Assembly (NCBI GenBank): GCA_947464585.1
Contig: CANHYS010000131.1
Span: 1-6,397 of the forward strand
DNA from: Planctomycetaceae bacterium
Lineage (GTDB): Bacteria > Planctomycetota > Planctomycetia > Pirellulales > UBA1268
Length of the DNA: 6,397 bases
Direction of reading: 5' to 3'
The position numbers and the translations under genes were made by a program. Positions 1 to 6,397 of the stretch are shown here, in pieces; position 1 is the first letter of the stretch; each line of letters begins with the position of its first letter. The notes under the pieces were generated by a model that ran no database searches, was not told the origin of the DNA, and saw only the letters and a program-made list of their open reading frames with translations.

Positions 1-302
1 AACACCCAGAAGGCGTAGCAGGCCCACCAGTTGTTCTTGTCGCCGTAGAAGACGACCGTTGTGTCGTTAGAGATGCCACGCTCGGCGCAGAGCTTTTCGA
101 AGGCCGCCCGGTCGATGTAGTCCCGAACCACCTGGTTCTGCAGGTCGACCTGCCAGTCGATTTCGACGGCTCCAGGGATGTGGCCCTGCGTGTAGAGCGC
201 CCGGTCTTCGTCCGACTCGACGATCCGTACCTGTGGGTCGGTGAGATGGTCTGCGACCCAGGCAGTGGAGACGAGGAGGTCGGGATGTGCGTAGTCGGGC
301 AT
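1..302 (-). CDS. Rhodanese-type sulfurtransferase (thiosulfate / 3-mercaptopyruvate sulfurtransferase family), 3' end missing
   Basis: This is the N-terminal 100 codons of a two-domain sulfurtransferase; the gene runs off the left edge. Family members move a sulfane sulfur from thiosulfate or 3-mercaptopyruvate to an acceptor through a persulfide on a cysteine in the C-terminal rhodanese domain. That cysteine is outside the window, so activity cannot be judged. What is visible is the inactive N-terminal rhodanese domain: [11 protein letters not shown] (residues 9-20), a short acidic strand VESDED (28-33), the [10 protein letters not shown] motif (41-50), and [17 protein letters not shown] (83-99). 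These resemble the mycobacterial CysA2/SseA type. The ATG at 302-300 is supported by a GAAGGAG Shine-Dalgarno sequence (complement of 312-318) nine bases upstream. It is transcribed divergently from ettA. Whether it prefers thiosulfate or mercaptopyruvate cannot be told from this half. Confidence 0.9.
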   Translation of the reverse strand, partial: MPDYAHPDLLVSTAWVADHLTDPQVRIVESDEDRALYTQGHIPGAVEIDWQVDLQNQVVRDYIDRAAFEKLCAERGISNDTTVVFYGDKNNWWACYAFWV

Positions 303-315
303 GGGCGGATGCTCC

Positions 316-348
316 TTCACTGCAGGACACTTTGAATTCGGCAGTGAA
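316..348. repeat. 8-bp perfect inverted repeat with 17-bp spacer upstream of the sulfurtransferase
   Basis: TTCACTGC at 316-323 is the exact reverse complement of GCAGTGAA at 341-348. In the sulfurtransferase transcript the inner arm would overlap the first three bases of the GAAGGAG ribosome-binding site (312-318). The outer arm touches the candidate -10 box. It could be an operator at the transcription start, or a leader stem that partly hides the ribosome-binding site. A perfect 8-bp dyad in a spacer of this size is not very improbable by chance. Confidence 0.35.
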
Positions 349-376
349 TGGTAGTCCATCGCCATCCGGCCTGCAA
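348..376 (-). promoter_or_regulatory. Candidate sigma-70-like promoter for the sulfurtransferase
   Basis: On the minus strand there is TTGCAG (complement of 371-376), a 17-bp spacer, then TACCAT (complement of 348-353). The -10 matches consensus at 4 of 6 positions and the -35 at 3 of 6. The start point would lie near 340, giving a leader of about 40 bases. Matches this weak occur by chance, and planctomycete promoters are poorly defined, so this is only a candidate. Confidence 0.25.
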
Positions 377-449
377 CGAGGCGACGTGGTGCCGCGGATG
401 CGGTGAGGACAGTTTGCAGGCATCCGACGCAAGCACTCGTTGAAGCGAG

Positions 450-536
450 GCCCGTCCTGTAAGCTGACGGGCTGCGATGCCTCACGCCGGGGCGTCATCT
501 CCCCGTCCGGCACACCGCCGGACGACAGGCAATTTT
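450..536 (+). promoter_or_regulatory. Two GC-rich hairpins in the ettA leader, attenuator-like layout
   Basis: The first stem pairs GCCCGTC (450-456) with GACGGGC (466-472) around a 9-base loop. The second pairs CGTCCGGC (504-511) with GCCGGACG (517-524) around a 5-base loop. CCCGTCC occurs twice (451-457 and 502-508), so GACGGG (466-471) could pair with either copy. Pairing with the second copy (502-507) would open the second hairpin. A four-base T run (533-536) follows, but only nine bases after the stem, so this is not a textbook intrinsic terminator. A 19-codon GTG-initiated frame (403-462) ends inside the first loop, but it has no clear Shine-Dalgarno sequence. Function is speculative; the stems are seen directly. 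No convincing plus-strand promoter was found in 303-557. Confidence 0.3.
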
Positions 537-557
537 CACGGAGCGAACTGCTTTCCG

Positions 558-2231
<1,674 letters not shown>

Positions 2232-2239
2232 TACCAGGC

Positions 2240-2324
2240 GTGCCGTGGTTGCTCGACTCTCGCGGACAGAATTGAACCACTTCTTTTCTGTCGATCACGT
2301 GCCAATCATGCGCGGCTGATGCAG
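2240..2324 (+). pseudogene. Decayed 5' fragment (start and signal peptide) related to the secreted-protein gene at 6107
   Basis: This intergenic stretch aligns without gaps to the start of the downstream gene: 2241-2311 against 6114-6184, with 55 of 71 bases identical by hand count. It resumes at 2307-2324 against 6198-6215 (15 of 18) after an 18-bp length difference. In the matching frame a GTG (2240-2242) aligns with ATG 6113. The encoded residues PWLLDSR and TSFLSIT, then SC, parallel PSLLESR and TSFLAIT, then SC. A TGA at 2273-2275 breaks the frame where the other copy has a sense codon. After the signal-peptide region similarity is lost, and the frame ends at a TAA (2366-2368) before the permease start. 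It is best read as a gene remnant or one copy of a dispersed repeat. The homology is seen directly; the origin is inferred. Confidence 0.6.
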
Positions 2325-2398
2325 CCATGAAGATACTGGTGTCGCAGCGGAGTGATCTTTGCCAATAAGATGAGCGGTCTCACTTTCAGGAGATCGGC

Positions 2399-3538
2399 AT
2401 GTTTGTCGTTGCGTTGCGAATGCTCTTTGGTGACGCGACCAAGTGTCTGGGCCTCGTGTTCGGAGTGGCTCTGAGCACGCTGCTGCTCTGCCAGCAGGTG
2501 TCGATCTTCTTCGGTCTCCTCTCCCGGGCGGCCAGCGTGATCGATGATGCGCCCGAGGCCGACATTTGGGTGATGGACCCGGCCGTGAAGACGATCGAGG
2601 TGCCGTATCCTCTCCGCGACACGGTGCTGCAGCGGGTGAGGGGCGTGGAGGGAGTGGCGTGGGCGGCGCCGTTTTTCAAGGCCAGCACGCAGGTCCGCAC
2701 GCGACGCGGCACACTCGACAATGCCACCATGATCGGCGTTGACGACGTGTCGCTCGTGGGGGTGCCCGACCGGTTTCTGCTCGGCACGCTCGACGACCTG
2801 ACACTTCCCGATGCGATCGCCATCAACCCGGCCGGCTTTCGGCTCCTGTTTCCCGGCGAGGATCCCGACGTGGGCCGGGAACTGGAACTCAACGACCGCC
2901 GTGCCCGGATCGTAGCCATCATTGACGCCTCCCCGGCCTTCTCGGCCAACCTGACGATTTACACCCGCTACTCCCTCGCCACCCGCTACACCAACAACGG
3001 TCGCAACACGCTCTCCTTCGTGCTCGCCAAGGCCACCGACCCGTCCACCACCGCCGCGGTGGCCGACCGGATCGCTGCCGAGATGGGACTGAAGGCGGTC
3101 GAGCGAGCCACGTTTCGCCGCGAGACAATCGGCTACATTCTGGAAACCACCGGCATCCCCGCGAGTTTCGGCACGGTGGTGCTCTTGGGAGTGCTGATCG
3201 GGATCGCGATCGTGGGCCTCACGTTCAACCAGTTCATCATGGAAAACATCCGACAGTATGCGGCGCTCAAGGCAATCGGCGTCCGCAACGGCTGGCTGCT
3301 CGCCATGACGCTCACGCAGGCCGCCTTCATCGCCAGCGTGGGGTATGGGATCGGGCTGGCCGCCGCCGCGGGATTCTTCGCAACAGCAGGAAAATCCGAT
3401 GCGCTGCGCGGCTTTCGACTGCTGCCCGAGGTGGCCATCGGAGTGGCGGTGCTCGCCGGAGTGATCGTGCTCCTGGCAACGACCGTGAGCCTGCGACGGG
3501 TGTTTTTCGTCGATCCTGCAACGGTCTTCCGGGGGTAG
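2399..3538 (+). CDS. ABC exporter permease, FtsX/MacB superfamily (DevC-like)
   Basis: This 379-residue inner-membrane subunit is the permease of a tripartite exporter. It shows the family topology: TM1 at about 17-39, a large periplasmic domain at about 45-250, then TM2 (about 257-280), TM3 (about 302-328) and TM4 (about 345-365). After TM2 comes the FtsX-fold cytoplasmic coupling segment ENIRQYAALKAIGVRNGWL (282-300), which contacts the ATPase. The C-terminal FVDPATVFRG matches the 'DPA..(V/I).R' ending typical of DevC and MacB permeases. These proteins work as dimers that transmit mechanical strokes through the periplasm and do not form a simple channel. AGGAG (2388-2392), six bases before the ATG, fixes the start. 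It is the first gene of the operon; the next start lies 3 bp past its stop. The substrate cannot be inferred; cyanobacterial DevBCA exports heterocyst glycolipids, and other relatives handle lipoproteins, peptides or macrolides. Confidence 0.9.
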   Translation: MFVVALRMLFGDATKCLGLVFGVALSTLLLCQQVSIFFGLLSRAASVIDDAPEADIWVMDPAVKTIEVPYPLRDTVLQRVRGVEGVAWAAPFFKASTQVRTRRGTLDNATMIGVDDVSLVGVPDRFLLGTLDDLTLPDAIAINPAGFRLLFPGEDPDVGRELELNDRRARIVAIIDASPAFSANLTIYTRYSLATRYTNNGRNTLSFVLAKATDPSTTAAVADRIAAEMGLKAVERATFRRETIGYILETTGIPASFGTVVLLGVLIGIAIVGLTFNQFIMENIRQYAALKAIGVRNGWLLAMTLTQAAFIASVGYGIGLAAAAGFFATAGKSDALRGFRLLPEVAIGVAVLAGVIVLLATTVSLRRVFFVDPATVFRG

Positions 3539-3541
3539 CGC

Positions 3542-4285
3542 ATGGATGACCTGCCGACGAACACAACGCCTGGAGCGATCGCCGTCCGCTGTGTCGGCGT
3601 GCAGAAATCGTTCGCCGCCGGGGAAACGACCGTGCGAGTGCTTCGCGGCACCGATTTTACGGCCCGTGCCGGGGAGATGACGTTTCTCGTCGGGCCCTCC
3701 GGCTGCGGCAAGACCACGCTCATCAGCATCATTGGCGCCATCCTCTCCGCCGACGCCGGCAGCGTGGAGGTCCTCGGCTTCGATGTCCGCCGTGCTCGCG
3801 GCGGGCGGCTGGCCGACTTCCGGCTCGCGAACCTGGGCTTCATCTTCCAGCAGTTCAACCTGTTGCCGGCCCTCTCAGCGGCCGAGAACGCGTCGCTGCC
3901 CCTGGTGGCAGCAGGCCGTTCGACGCGGTTTGGCGAGCGGGCAGCAGCCACGCTCCTCGCACGGCTCGGTCTGGAGAACCATCTCCACAAAATGCCGGCG
4001 CAGCTCTCCGGCGGCCAGCAGCAGCGCGTGGCGATTGCTCGCGCGCTTGTCCATGCGCCCCGCCTCGTGATCTGCGACGAGCCCACTGCGTCGCTCGATG
4101 CCGAGGCGGGTCGCACGGTGATGGAGTTGCTTCGCGAGGTGGCACTGGCCCCCGATCGGGGCGTGATCATCGTCACGCACGACACACGGATCTTCGAATT
4201 CGCCGACGTCATCCATTCCATGTCGGATGGCCGGATTGAACGCATCGAACGGAAATCCATCGCTCCCGCGGAGGCACACGCATGA
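3542..4285 (+). CDS. ABC exporter ATP-binding subunit, MacB/LolD/DevA-type
   Basis: This 247-residue cytoplasmic ATPase should power the permease encoded just upstream. All catalytic motifs are intact: Walker A GPSGCGKT (51-58), Q-loop in FIFQQFNLLP (100-109), signature LSGGQQQRVAIARAL (155-169), Walker B LVICDE (175-180) with E180, D-loop SLD (184-186), and H-loop H213 in VTHD. The FQQFNLLP and THDTRIFEFADVIHSMSDGRI segments are typical of the MacB/LolD/DevA branch, which partners FtsX-like permeases. The ATG follows the permease stop by three bases, with a G-rich run (3531-3535) six bases upstream acting as a weak ribosome-binding site, so translational coupling is likely. Its TGA overlaps the next ATG (ATGA at 4282-4285). 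The first ten or so residues are a non-conserved extension. It is called from motifs and context; no substrate is implied. Confidence 0.94.
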   Translation: MDDLPTNTTPGAIAVRCVGVQKSFAAGETTVRVLRGTDFTARAGEMTFLVGPSGCGKTTLISIIGAILSADAGSVEVLGFDVRRARGGRLADFRLANLGFIFQQFNLLPALSAAENASLPLVAAGRSTRFGERAAATLLARLGLENHLHKMPAQLSGGQQQRVAIARALVHAPRLVICDEPTASLDAEAGRTVMELLREVALAPDRGVIIVTHDTRIFEFADVIHSMSDGRIERIERKSIAPAEAHA

Positions 4286-5478
4286 GTGGTCGCAGTCGGC
4301 TCATATCGATCGGTCTGCCCATCGTGGGGCTCAGTGCACTCGCGGGCGGCATCTATCTCGTGGCCGCGAACCGGCCCCCCGTCGTCAGCGAATCGTCGCC
4401 GCGTCGGCCGGTCACACAGCCCCTTGCCGAGACGCTTGCCGCCACAGGGTCCCAGGCCGGCGGCCTGATCGGTGCCGTTGGCACCAGCGAGCCGCCGGGC
4501 GAGCCGATCGCGATCGCCGCGCATGTGGCCGGTATCGTAGAGACGGTTGAGGCCACGGTCGGCGCCGATGTGCGACGGGGCGACGTGCTCTTCAGGGTGG
4601 ACGACCGCCTGGCCGCCGCTGAAGTCGCCGCGCGGAAGGGCCAGATCGACGCCGCGGCTGCCGACATGGAGGCGCTGCGGGCCACGGTTCCGACCCGGGA
4701 GGCGGCCATCGCGTCGGCTCGTGCGGCCCAGGCATCGGCCGAAGCGAGGGTGCTCGAGGCAGAGGCCGACCTGGCCGACCGGCGCAACAAGCTTCAGCTG
4801 GGCGAACGCCTGCTCCGCACCGCCGTCGTCAGCAGCGAAGAGGTCGATAACCGCAGGTTCGTCATGCAGCAGGCTGAGGCGCGGGTGGCCACGGCCCGAG
4901 CCGCCGTGGCGGAGGCTGCCGCCGGGGTGGTGCAGGCTCAGGCCGAACTCGCCCGCCTCGTCAGTTCGGTAAGTGGCGGCCCCGGTCCCGACATCATAGC
5001 CGCTGAAAAGCGGATCGCCCTCGCCCAGCGCGAATGCGACAAAGCGGCTCGGGAGCTCGAGCAGTTCGCCGTGCACAGTCCCGTAGATGGCCGCATCATC
5101 CAGATCAATGTACGGCCGGGGGAGTTCGCCCCGGCGTCGGTACCTGCGGAGGGGCTCGTGGTCATCGCTCGCAAGGGGCCAGCACACCTGCGGGTCGAGA
5201 TCGATGAAGTGGATATGCCCCGGTTCCGACCCGAACTCCCTGCCTGGGCCTCACCGCGGGGCAGTGTCGGGATCAGGTATCCGCTCTCCTTTGCTTACGT
5301 CGAGCCGCTCGTGGTGCCGAAGCGCGGGCTCTCCGGCCGCACGACCGACATCGTGGACACCCGCGTGCTGCAGGTGGTCTACACGCTCGACGGCGACGAG
5401 CCGAACCTCGGCATCGGGCAACAGTACGACGTCTTCATCACGCCGGCGACGTTCGCGGAGGCCGCCAGCGAACGCTGA
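4282..5478 (+). CDS. HlyD/DevB-type periplasmic adaptor (membrane fusion protein) of the ABC exporter
   Basis: This 398-residue adaptor is anchored by one N-terminal hydrophobic helix (about 7-28) and should bridge the inner-membrane ABC complex to an outer-membrane channel. Domains: the first half of the lipoyl-like domain (about 76-108, AHVAGIVETVEATVGADVRRG followed by DVLFRVDD); a long Ala/Glu/Arg-rich alpha-helical hairpin (about 112-262); the second lipoyl half HSPVDGRIIQINVRPGEF (265-282); and a beta-barrel plus membrane-proximal region (about 290-390). The segment IGAVGTSEPPGEPIAIAAHV (63-82) resembles the DevB entry strand. The helical hairpin is broken near 228-238 by an SSVSGGPGPDI turn. 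GGAGG (4270-4274), seven bases ahead, sets the start, which overlaps the ATPase stop. No TolC-like gene is present, so the outer-membrane partner must be encoded elsewhere. The call is firm for family, open for substrate. Large minus-strand open frames across it are shadows of its codon bias. Confidence 0.92.
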   Translation: MSGRSRLISIGLPIVGLSALAGGIYLVAANRPPVVSESSPRRPVTQPLAETLAATGSQAGGLIGAVGTSEPPGEPIAIAAHVAGIVETVEATVGADVRRGDVLFRVDDRLAAAEVAARKGQIDAAAADMEALRATVPTREAAIASARAAQASAEARVLEAEADLADRRNKLQLGERLLRTAVVSSEEVDNRRFVMQQAEARVATARAAVAEAAAGVVQAQAELARLVSSVSGGPGPDIIAAEKRIALAQRECDKAARELEQFAVHSPVDGRIIQINVRPGEFAPASVPAEGLVVIARKGPAHLRVEIDEVDMPRFRPELPAWASPRGSVGIRYPLSFAYVEPLVVPKRGLSGRTTDIVDTRVLQVVYTLDGDEPNLGIGQQYDVFITPATFAEAASER

Positions 5479-5521
5479 ACGTCTGCCGCTACGGTGTATT
5501 CGCCGCTGATCAGCTTCCCTG

Positions 5522-5553
5522 TTGTGCCATCTCCGGCGGAACAGCGATACAAT
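5522..5553 (+). promoter_or_regulatory. Candidate promoter elements in the 5479-5634 spacer
   Basis: TACAAT (5548-5553) matches the -10 consensus at 5 of 6 positions. The best -35 partner, TTGTGC (5522-5527), is 20 bp away, which is longer than the usual 17 ± 1. If used, the leader to the DUF4345-like gene would be about 75 bases. The spacer also holds a perfect 10-bp palindrome, GCTGATCAGC (5505-5514). No intrinsic terminator is visible after the exporter operon, so read-through into the next gene is also possible. Confidence 0.25.
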
Positions 5554-5634
5554 CGGTCGGCGTGGTTTATCGATGGTTGCGAGCCGCTGATCGCCCGCGT
5601 TCGAGTGCAAAACGGTTTGTCCCAAGAATCAAGA

Positions 5635-5979
5635 ATGATGCTGTTGCCAAACTGCGGAGCCGTTGTGACCGCGGTGCTCGGCTGCCTCGGCCTGCTATTC
5701 CCGAGTGCCGTGGGTCGCGTTCTTGGCCTCGAGCCGGATAAACCGCTTGGTATCTCTGAGTTTCGTGCGACCTACGGCGGGTTTTTTTTGTGCCTGGGGA
5801 TTGGATGCTTGTTGGCTCAGTCCGTACCTGCCTTCACGGTTGTTGGAGCGGCTTGGTGCGCGGCTGCTTTGACTCGGATCGTGTCTTTTGTCGTCGATGG
5901 CAGCCGGACGTGGCAGAATCTTGCCGGAGTTGGATTTGAGGCGGGTATCGGGCTGGCAATGCTGGCCGCGCAGTTCTAA
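5635..5979 (+). CDS. Small DUF4345-like integral membrane protein
   Basis: This 114-residue hydrophobic protein has four predicted membrane helices at about 6-22, 46-62, 65-83 and 97-112. The signature is SEFRATYGGFFLCLGIG (41-57), followed by a loop RIVSFVVDG (81-89) and a last helix containing E102. That pattern is characteristic of the DUF4345 family, whose members are usually about 115-135 residues and have no established function. The frame is open from 5494, but residues encoded before 5635 are polar and unlike the family. I therefore start at the ATG ATG pair (5635/5638), even though no strong Shine-Dalgarno sequence precedes it. G+C is visibly lower (about 58% over the lines I counted) and codons end more often in T than in the exporter genes. 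This may mean a different origin or weaker codon selection. It contains a run of eight T (5782-5789); the frame is intact across it. Confidence 0.75.
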   Translation: MMLLPNCGAVVTAVLGCLGLLFPSAVGRVLGLEPDKPLGISEFRATYGGFFLCLGIGCLLAQSVPAFTVVGAAWCAAALTRIVSFVVDGSRTWQNLAGVGFEAGIGLAMLAAQF

Positions 5980-5996
5980 TGGCGGCAAAGCTGCCA
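5980..5996 (+). terminator. Hairpin directly after the DUF4345-like stop codon
   Basis: TGGCGGC (5980-5986) and GCTGCCA (5990-5996) form a 7-bp stem with one G-U pair and an AAA loop. It starts on the base after the stop codon. No T run follows, so it is at best a weak or factor-assisted terminator or an mRNA 3'-end stabiliser. The rest of 5997-6106 shows nothing clear beyond TTGCCG (6037-6042) and CACAAT (6062-6067), which are too poorly matched and 19 bp apart to call a promoter. Confidence 0.35.
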
Positions 5997-6106
5997 GAAT
6001 CAAGCGATGGAGCGGACGCTCGATAGCCGCCGCTGATTGCCGATGTTCTGGTGAGGAGTGACACAATCGTGAGATCGGGTGCAGTGGGAATCTTGGAGCG
6101 TGGGTA

Positions 6107-6397
6107 ATGGGTATGCCGTCGTTGCTCGAATCTCGGGAAAACATGCGATTCACTTCTTTTTTGGCGATCACGTTCCTGTCATGCCTGTCATGCCTGTCAT
6201 GTGTGGCTCATGCAGGTGAGCCCGATCCTCAGGAGTTCGTCGCGCAGGTGCTGGAAACGGCTGGCGGCGAGGAGAAGCTGTTGAGGCTGTTTCGATTGCG
6301 GGAGCGACTGCTGGTCACGAAGACGCCAGCCGAGCCGGTGACGCAGGATGAGAAGGGCAATCGCACGTCAGTCGTGGAGGTCTCCGGTGACTGGTGG
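6107..6397 (+). CDS. Secreted protein of unknown function, N-terminal 97 codons (3' end missing)
   Basis: I do not recognise a characterised family. From the second possible start (Met13, ATG 6143) the protein begins MRFTSFLAITFLSC, continues with two more Leu-Ser-Cys units, and ends the signal region with CVAHA then GEP. This fits a Sec signal peptide cut by signal peptidase I after AHA. The cysteines do not make a good lipobox. The mature part starts acidic (PDPQEFVAQVLETAGGEEKLL), then has basic helical RLFRLRERLLV, and reaches VVEVSGDWW at the window edge. This layout recalls planctomycete hypothetical proteins beginning 'GGEEKLL.LF...ERL', but I cannot confirm a family. Start choice is uncertain: ATG 6107 has GGAG (6094-6097) nine bases upstream, whereas 6143 gives the more usual signal peptide without a good ribosome-binding site. 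The 5' end is duplicated in decayed form at 2240-2324. Confidence 0.75.
   Translation, partial: MGMPSLLESRENMRFTSFLAITFLSCLSCLSCVAHAGEPDPQEFVAQVLETAGGEEKLLRLFRLRERLLVTKTPAEPVTQDEKGNRTSVVEVSGDWW
6111..6215 (+). repeat. Downstream copy of a ~3.87-kb-spaced direct repeat
   Basis: Positions 6114-6184 match 2241-2311 without gaps (55 of 71). Positions 6198-6215 match 2307-2324 (15 of 18). The offset changes from 3873 to 3891 because this copy has two additional 9-bp units. Similarity fades upstream of about 6111 and downstream of about 6215. The repeat covers the start and signal-peptide codons of the last gene. Between the two copies lie the exporter operon and the DUF4345-like gene. Confidence 0.65.
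6175..6201 (+). repeat. Three perfect tandem copies of a 9-bp unit inside the signal-peptide codons
   Basis: CCTGTCATG occurs at 6175-6183, 6184-6192 and 6193-6201. It is in frame and encodes Leu-Ser-Cys three times in the hydrophobic core of the signal peptide. The related sequence upstream has a single unit (CCAATCATG, 2302-2310), so this copy appears expanded by two units. Because the unit is a multiple of three, slippage changes signal-peptide length without shifting the frame. Confidence 0.9.

Noticed and set aside
67..513. 148-residue minus-strand frame overlapping the sulfurtransferase and ettA leader
   Set aside because: It is out of frame with the clear rhodanese domain and Arg/Pro-rich without any motif.
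477..557. Upstream in-frame ATG giving EttA 27 extra residues
   Set aside because: The extension has no family counterpart and no ribosome-binding site, and it would span the leader hairpin at 504-524. The ATG at 558 matches the family N-terminus.
2245..2290. GTGGTT / AACCAC inverted repeat followed by TTCTTTTCTG, terminator-like
   Set aside because: The stem is 6 bp with a 24-base loop. The T-rich part is explained by homology to the signal-peptide codons at 6154-6163, where the stem is not conserved.
2314..2326. GGCTG-ATG-CAGCC hairpin after ettA
   Set aside because: It has only five base pairs with a 3-base loop and no T run, and it falls inside the decayed repeat copy.
2361..2371. TAAGAT as a -10 box for the exporter operon
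   Set aside because: No acceptable -35 lies 15-19 bp upstream, and the -10 start point would leave a leader of only about 20 bases. No promoter is called for the operon.
3133..5187. 684-residue minus-strand open frame across three genes
   Set aside because: It lies antisense to three well-supported exporter genes, has low-complexity Arg/Ser/Pro-rich sequence and no recognisable domain. It is a by-product of G+C-rich codon bias.
5502..5592. 10-bp direct repeat GCCGCTGATC (5502-5511 and 5583-5592)
   Set aside because: It is a short G+C-rich word; a near match also appears at 6029-6038. There is no flanking similarity, so chance is sufficient.

Overview
This is a G+C-rich window (roughly 65% in the main genes), most likely from a planctomycete-type Gram-negative bacterium. 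Four things suggest that: the codon usage, the EttA-type ABC-F protein, a DevBCA/MacB-like tripartite exporter, and a small secreted protein whose first mature residues resemble planctomycete hypothetical proteins. No rRNA or universal marker confirms it, so the lineage is an inference.

Layout: (1) 1-302, minus strand: the first 100 codons of a rhodanese-type sulfurtransferase, cut by the window edge. (2) 303-557: a divergent intergenic region with an 8-bp dyad next to the sulfurtransferase ribosome-binding site and two GC-rich hairpins in the leader of the next gene. (3) 558-2231: a complete ettA-like ABC-F translation factor, with an odd Glu in the second Walker A motif. (4) 2232-2398: intergenic DNA carrying a decayed copy of the 5' end of the last gene in the window. 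(5) 2399-5478: a tight three-gene operon (FtsX-type permease, MacB/LolD-type ATPase, HlyD-type adaptor) with a 3-bp gap and then an ATGA overlap. Together these encode a tripartite ABC exporter of unknown substrate. (6) 5635-5979: a small DUF4345-like four-helix membrane protein, lower in G+C, followed by a hairpin. (7) 6107-6397: the start of a secreted protein of unknown function with a tandemly repeated Leu-Ser-Cys segment in its signal peptide, cut by the window edge.

The strongest unexpected observation is a pair of direct repeats about 3.87 kb apart. Positions 2241-2311 align without gaps to 6114-6184 (55 of 71 identical by my hand count). The match resumes at 2307-2324 / 6198-6215 after exactly two extra 9-bp units in the downstream copy. 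The exporter operon and the DUF4345 gene therefore lie between a broken and an intact copy of the same gene start. This suggests a cassette insertion, a duplication with decay, or a dispersed repeat. Nothing here clearly amounts to an undescribed defence or signalling system. The novel part is the flanked exporter cassette and the uncharacterised secreted protein beside it.
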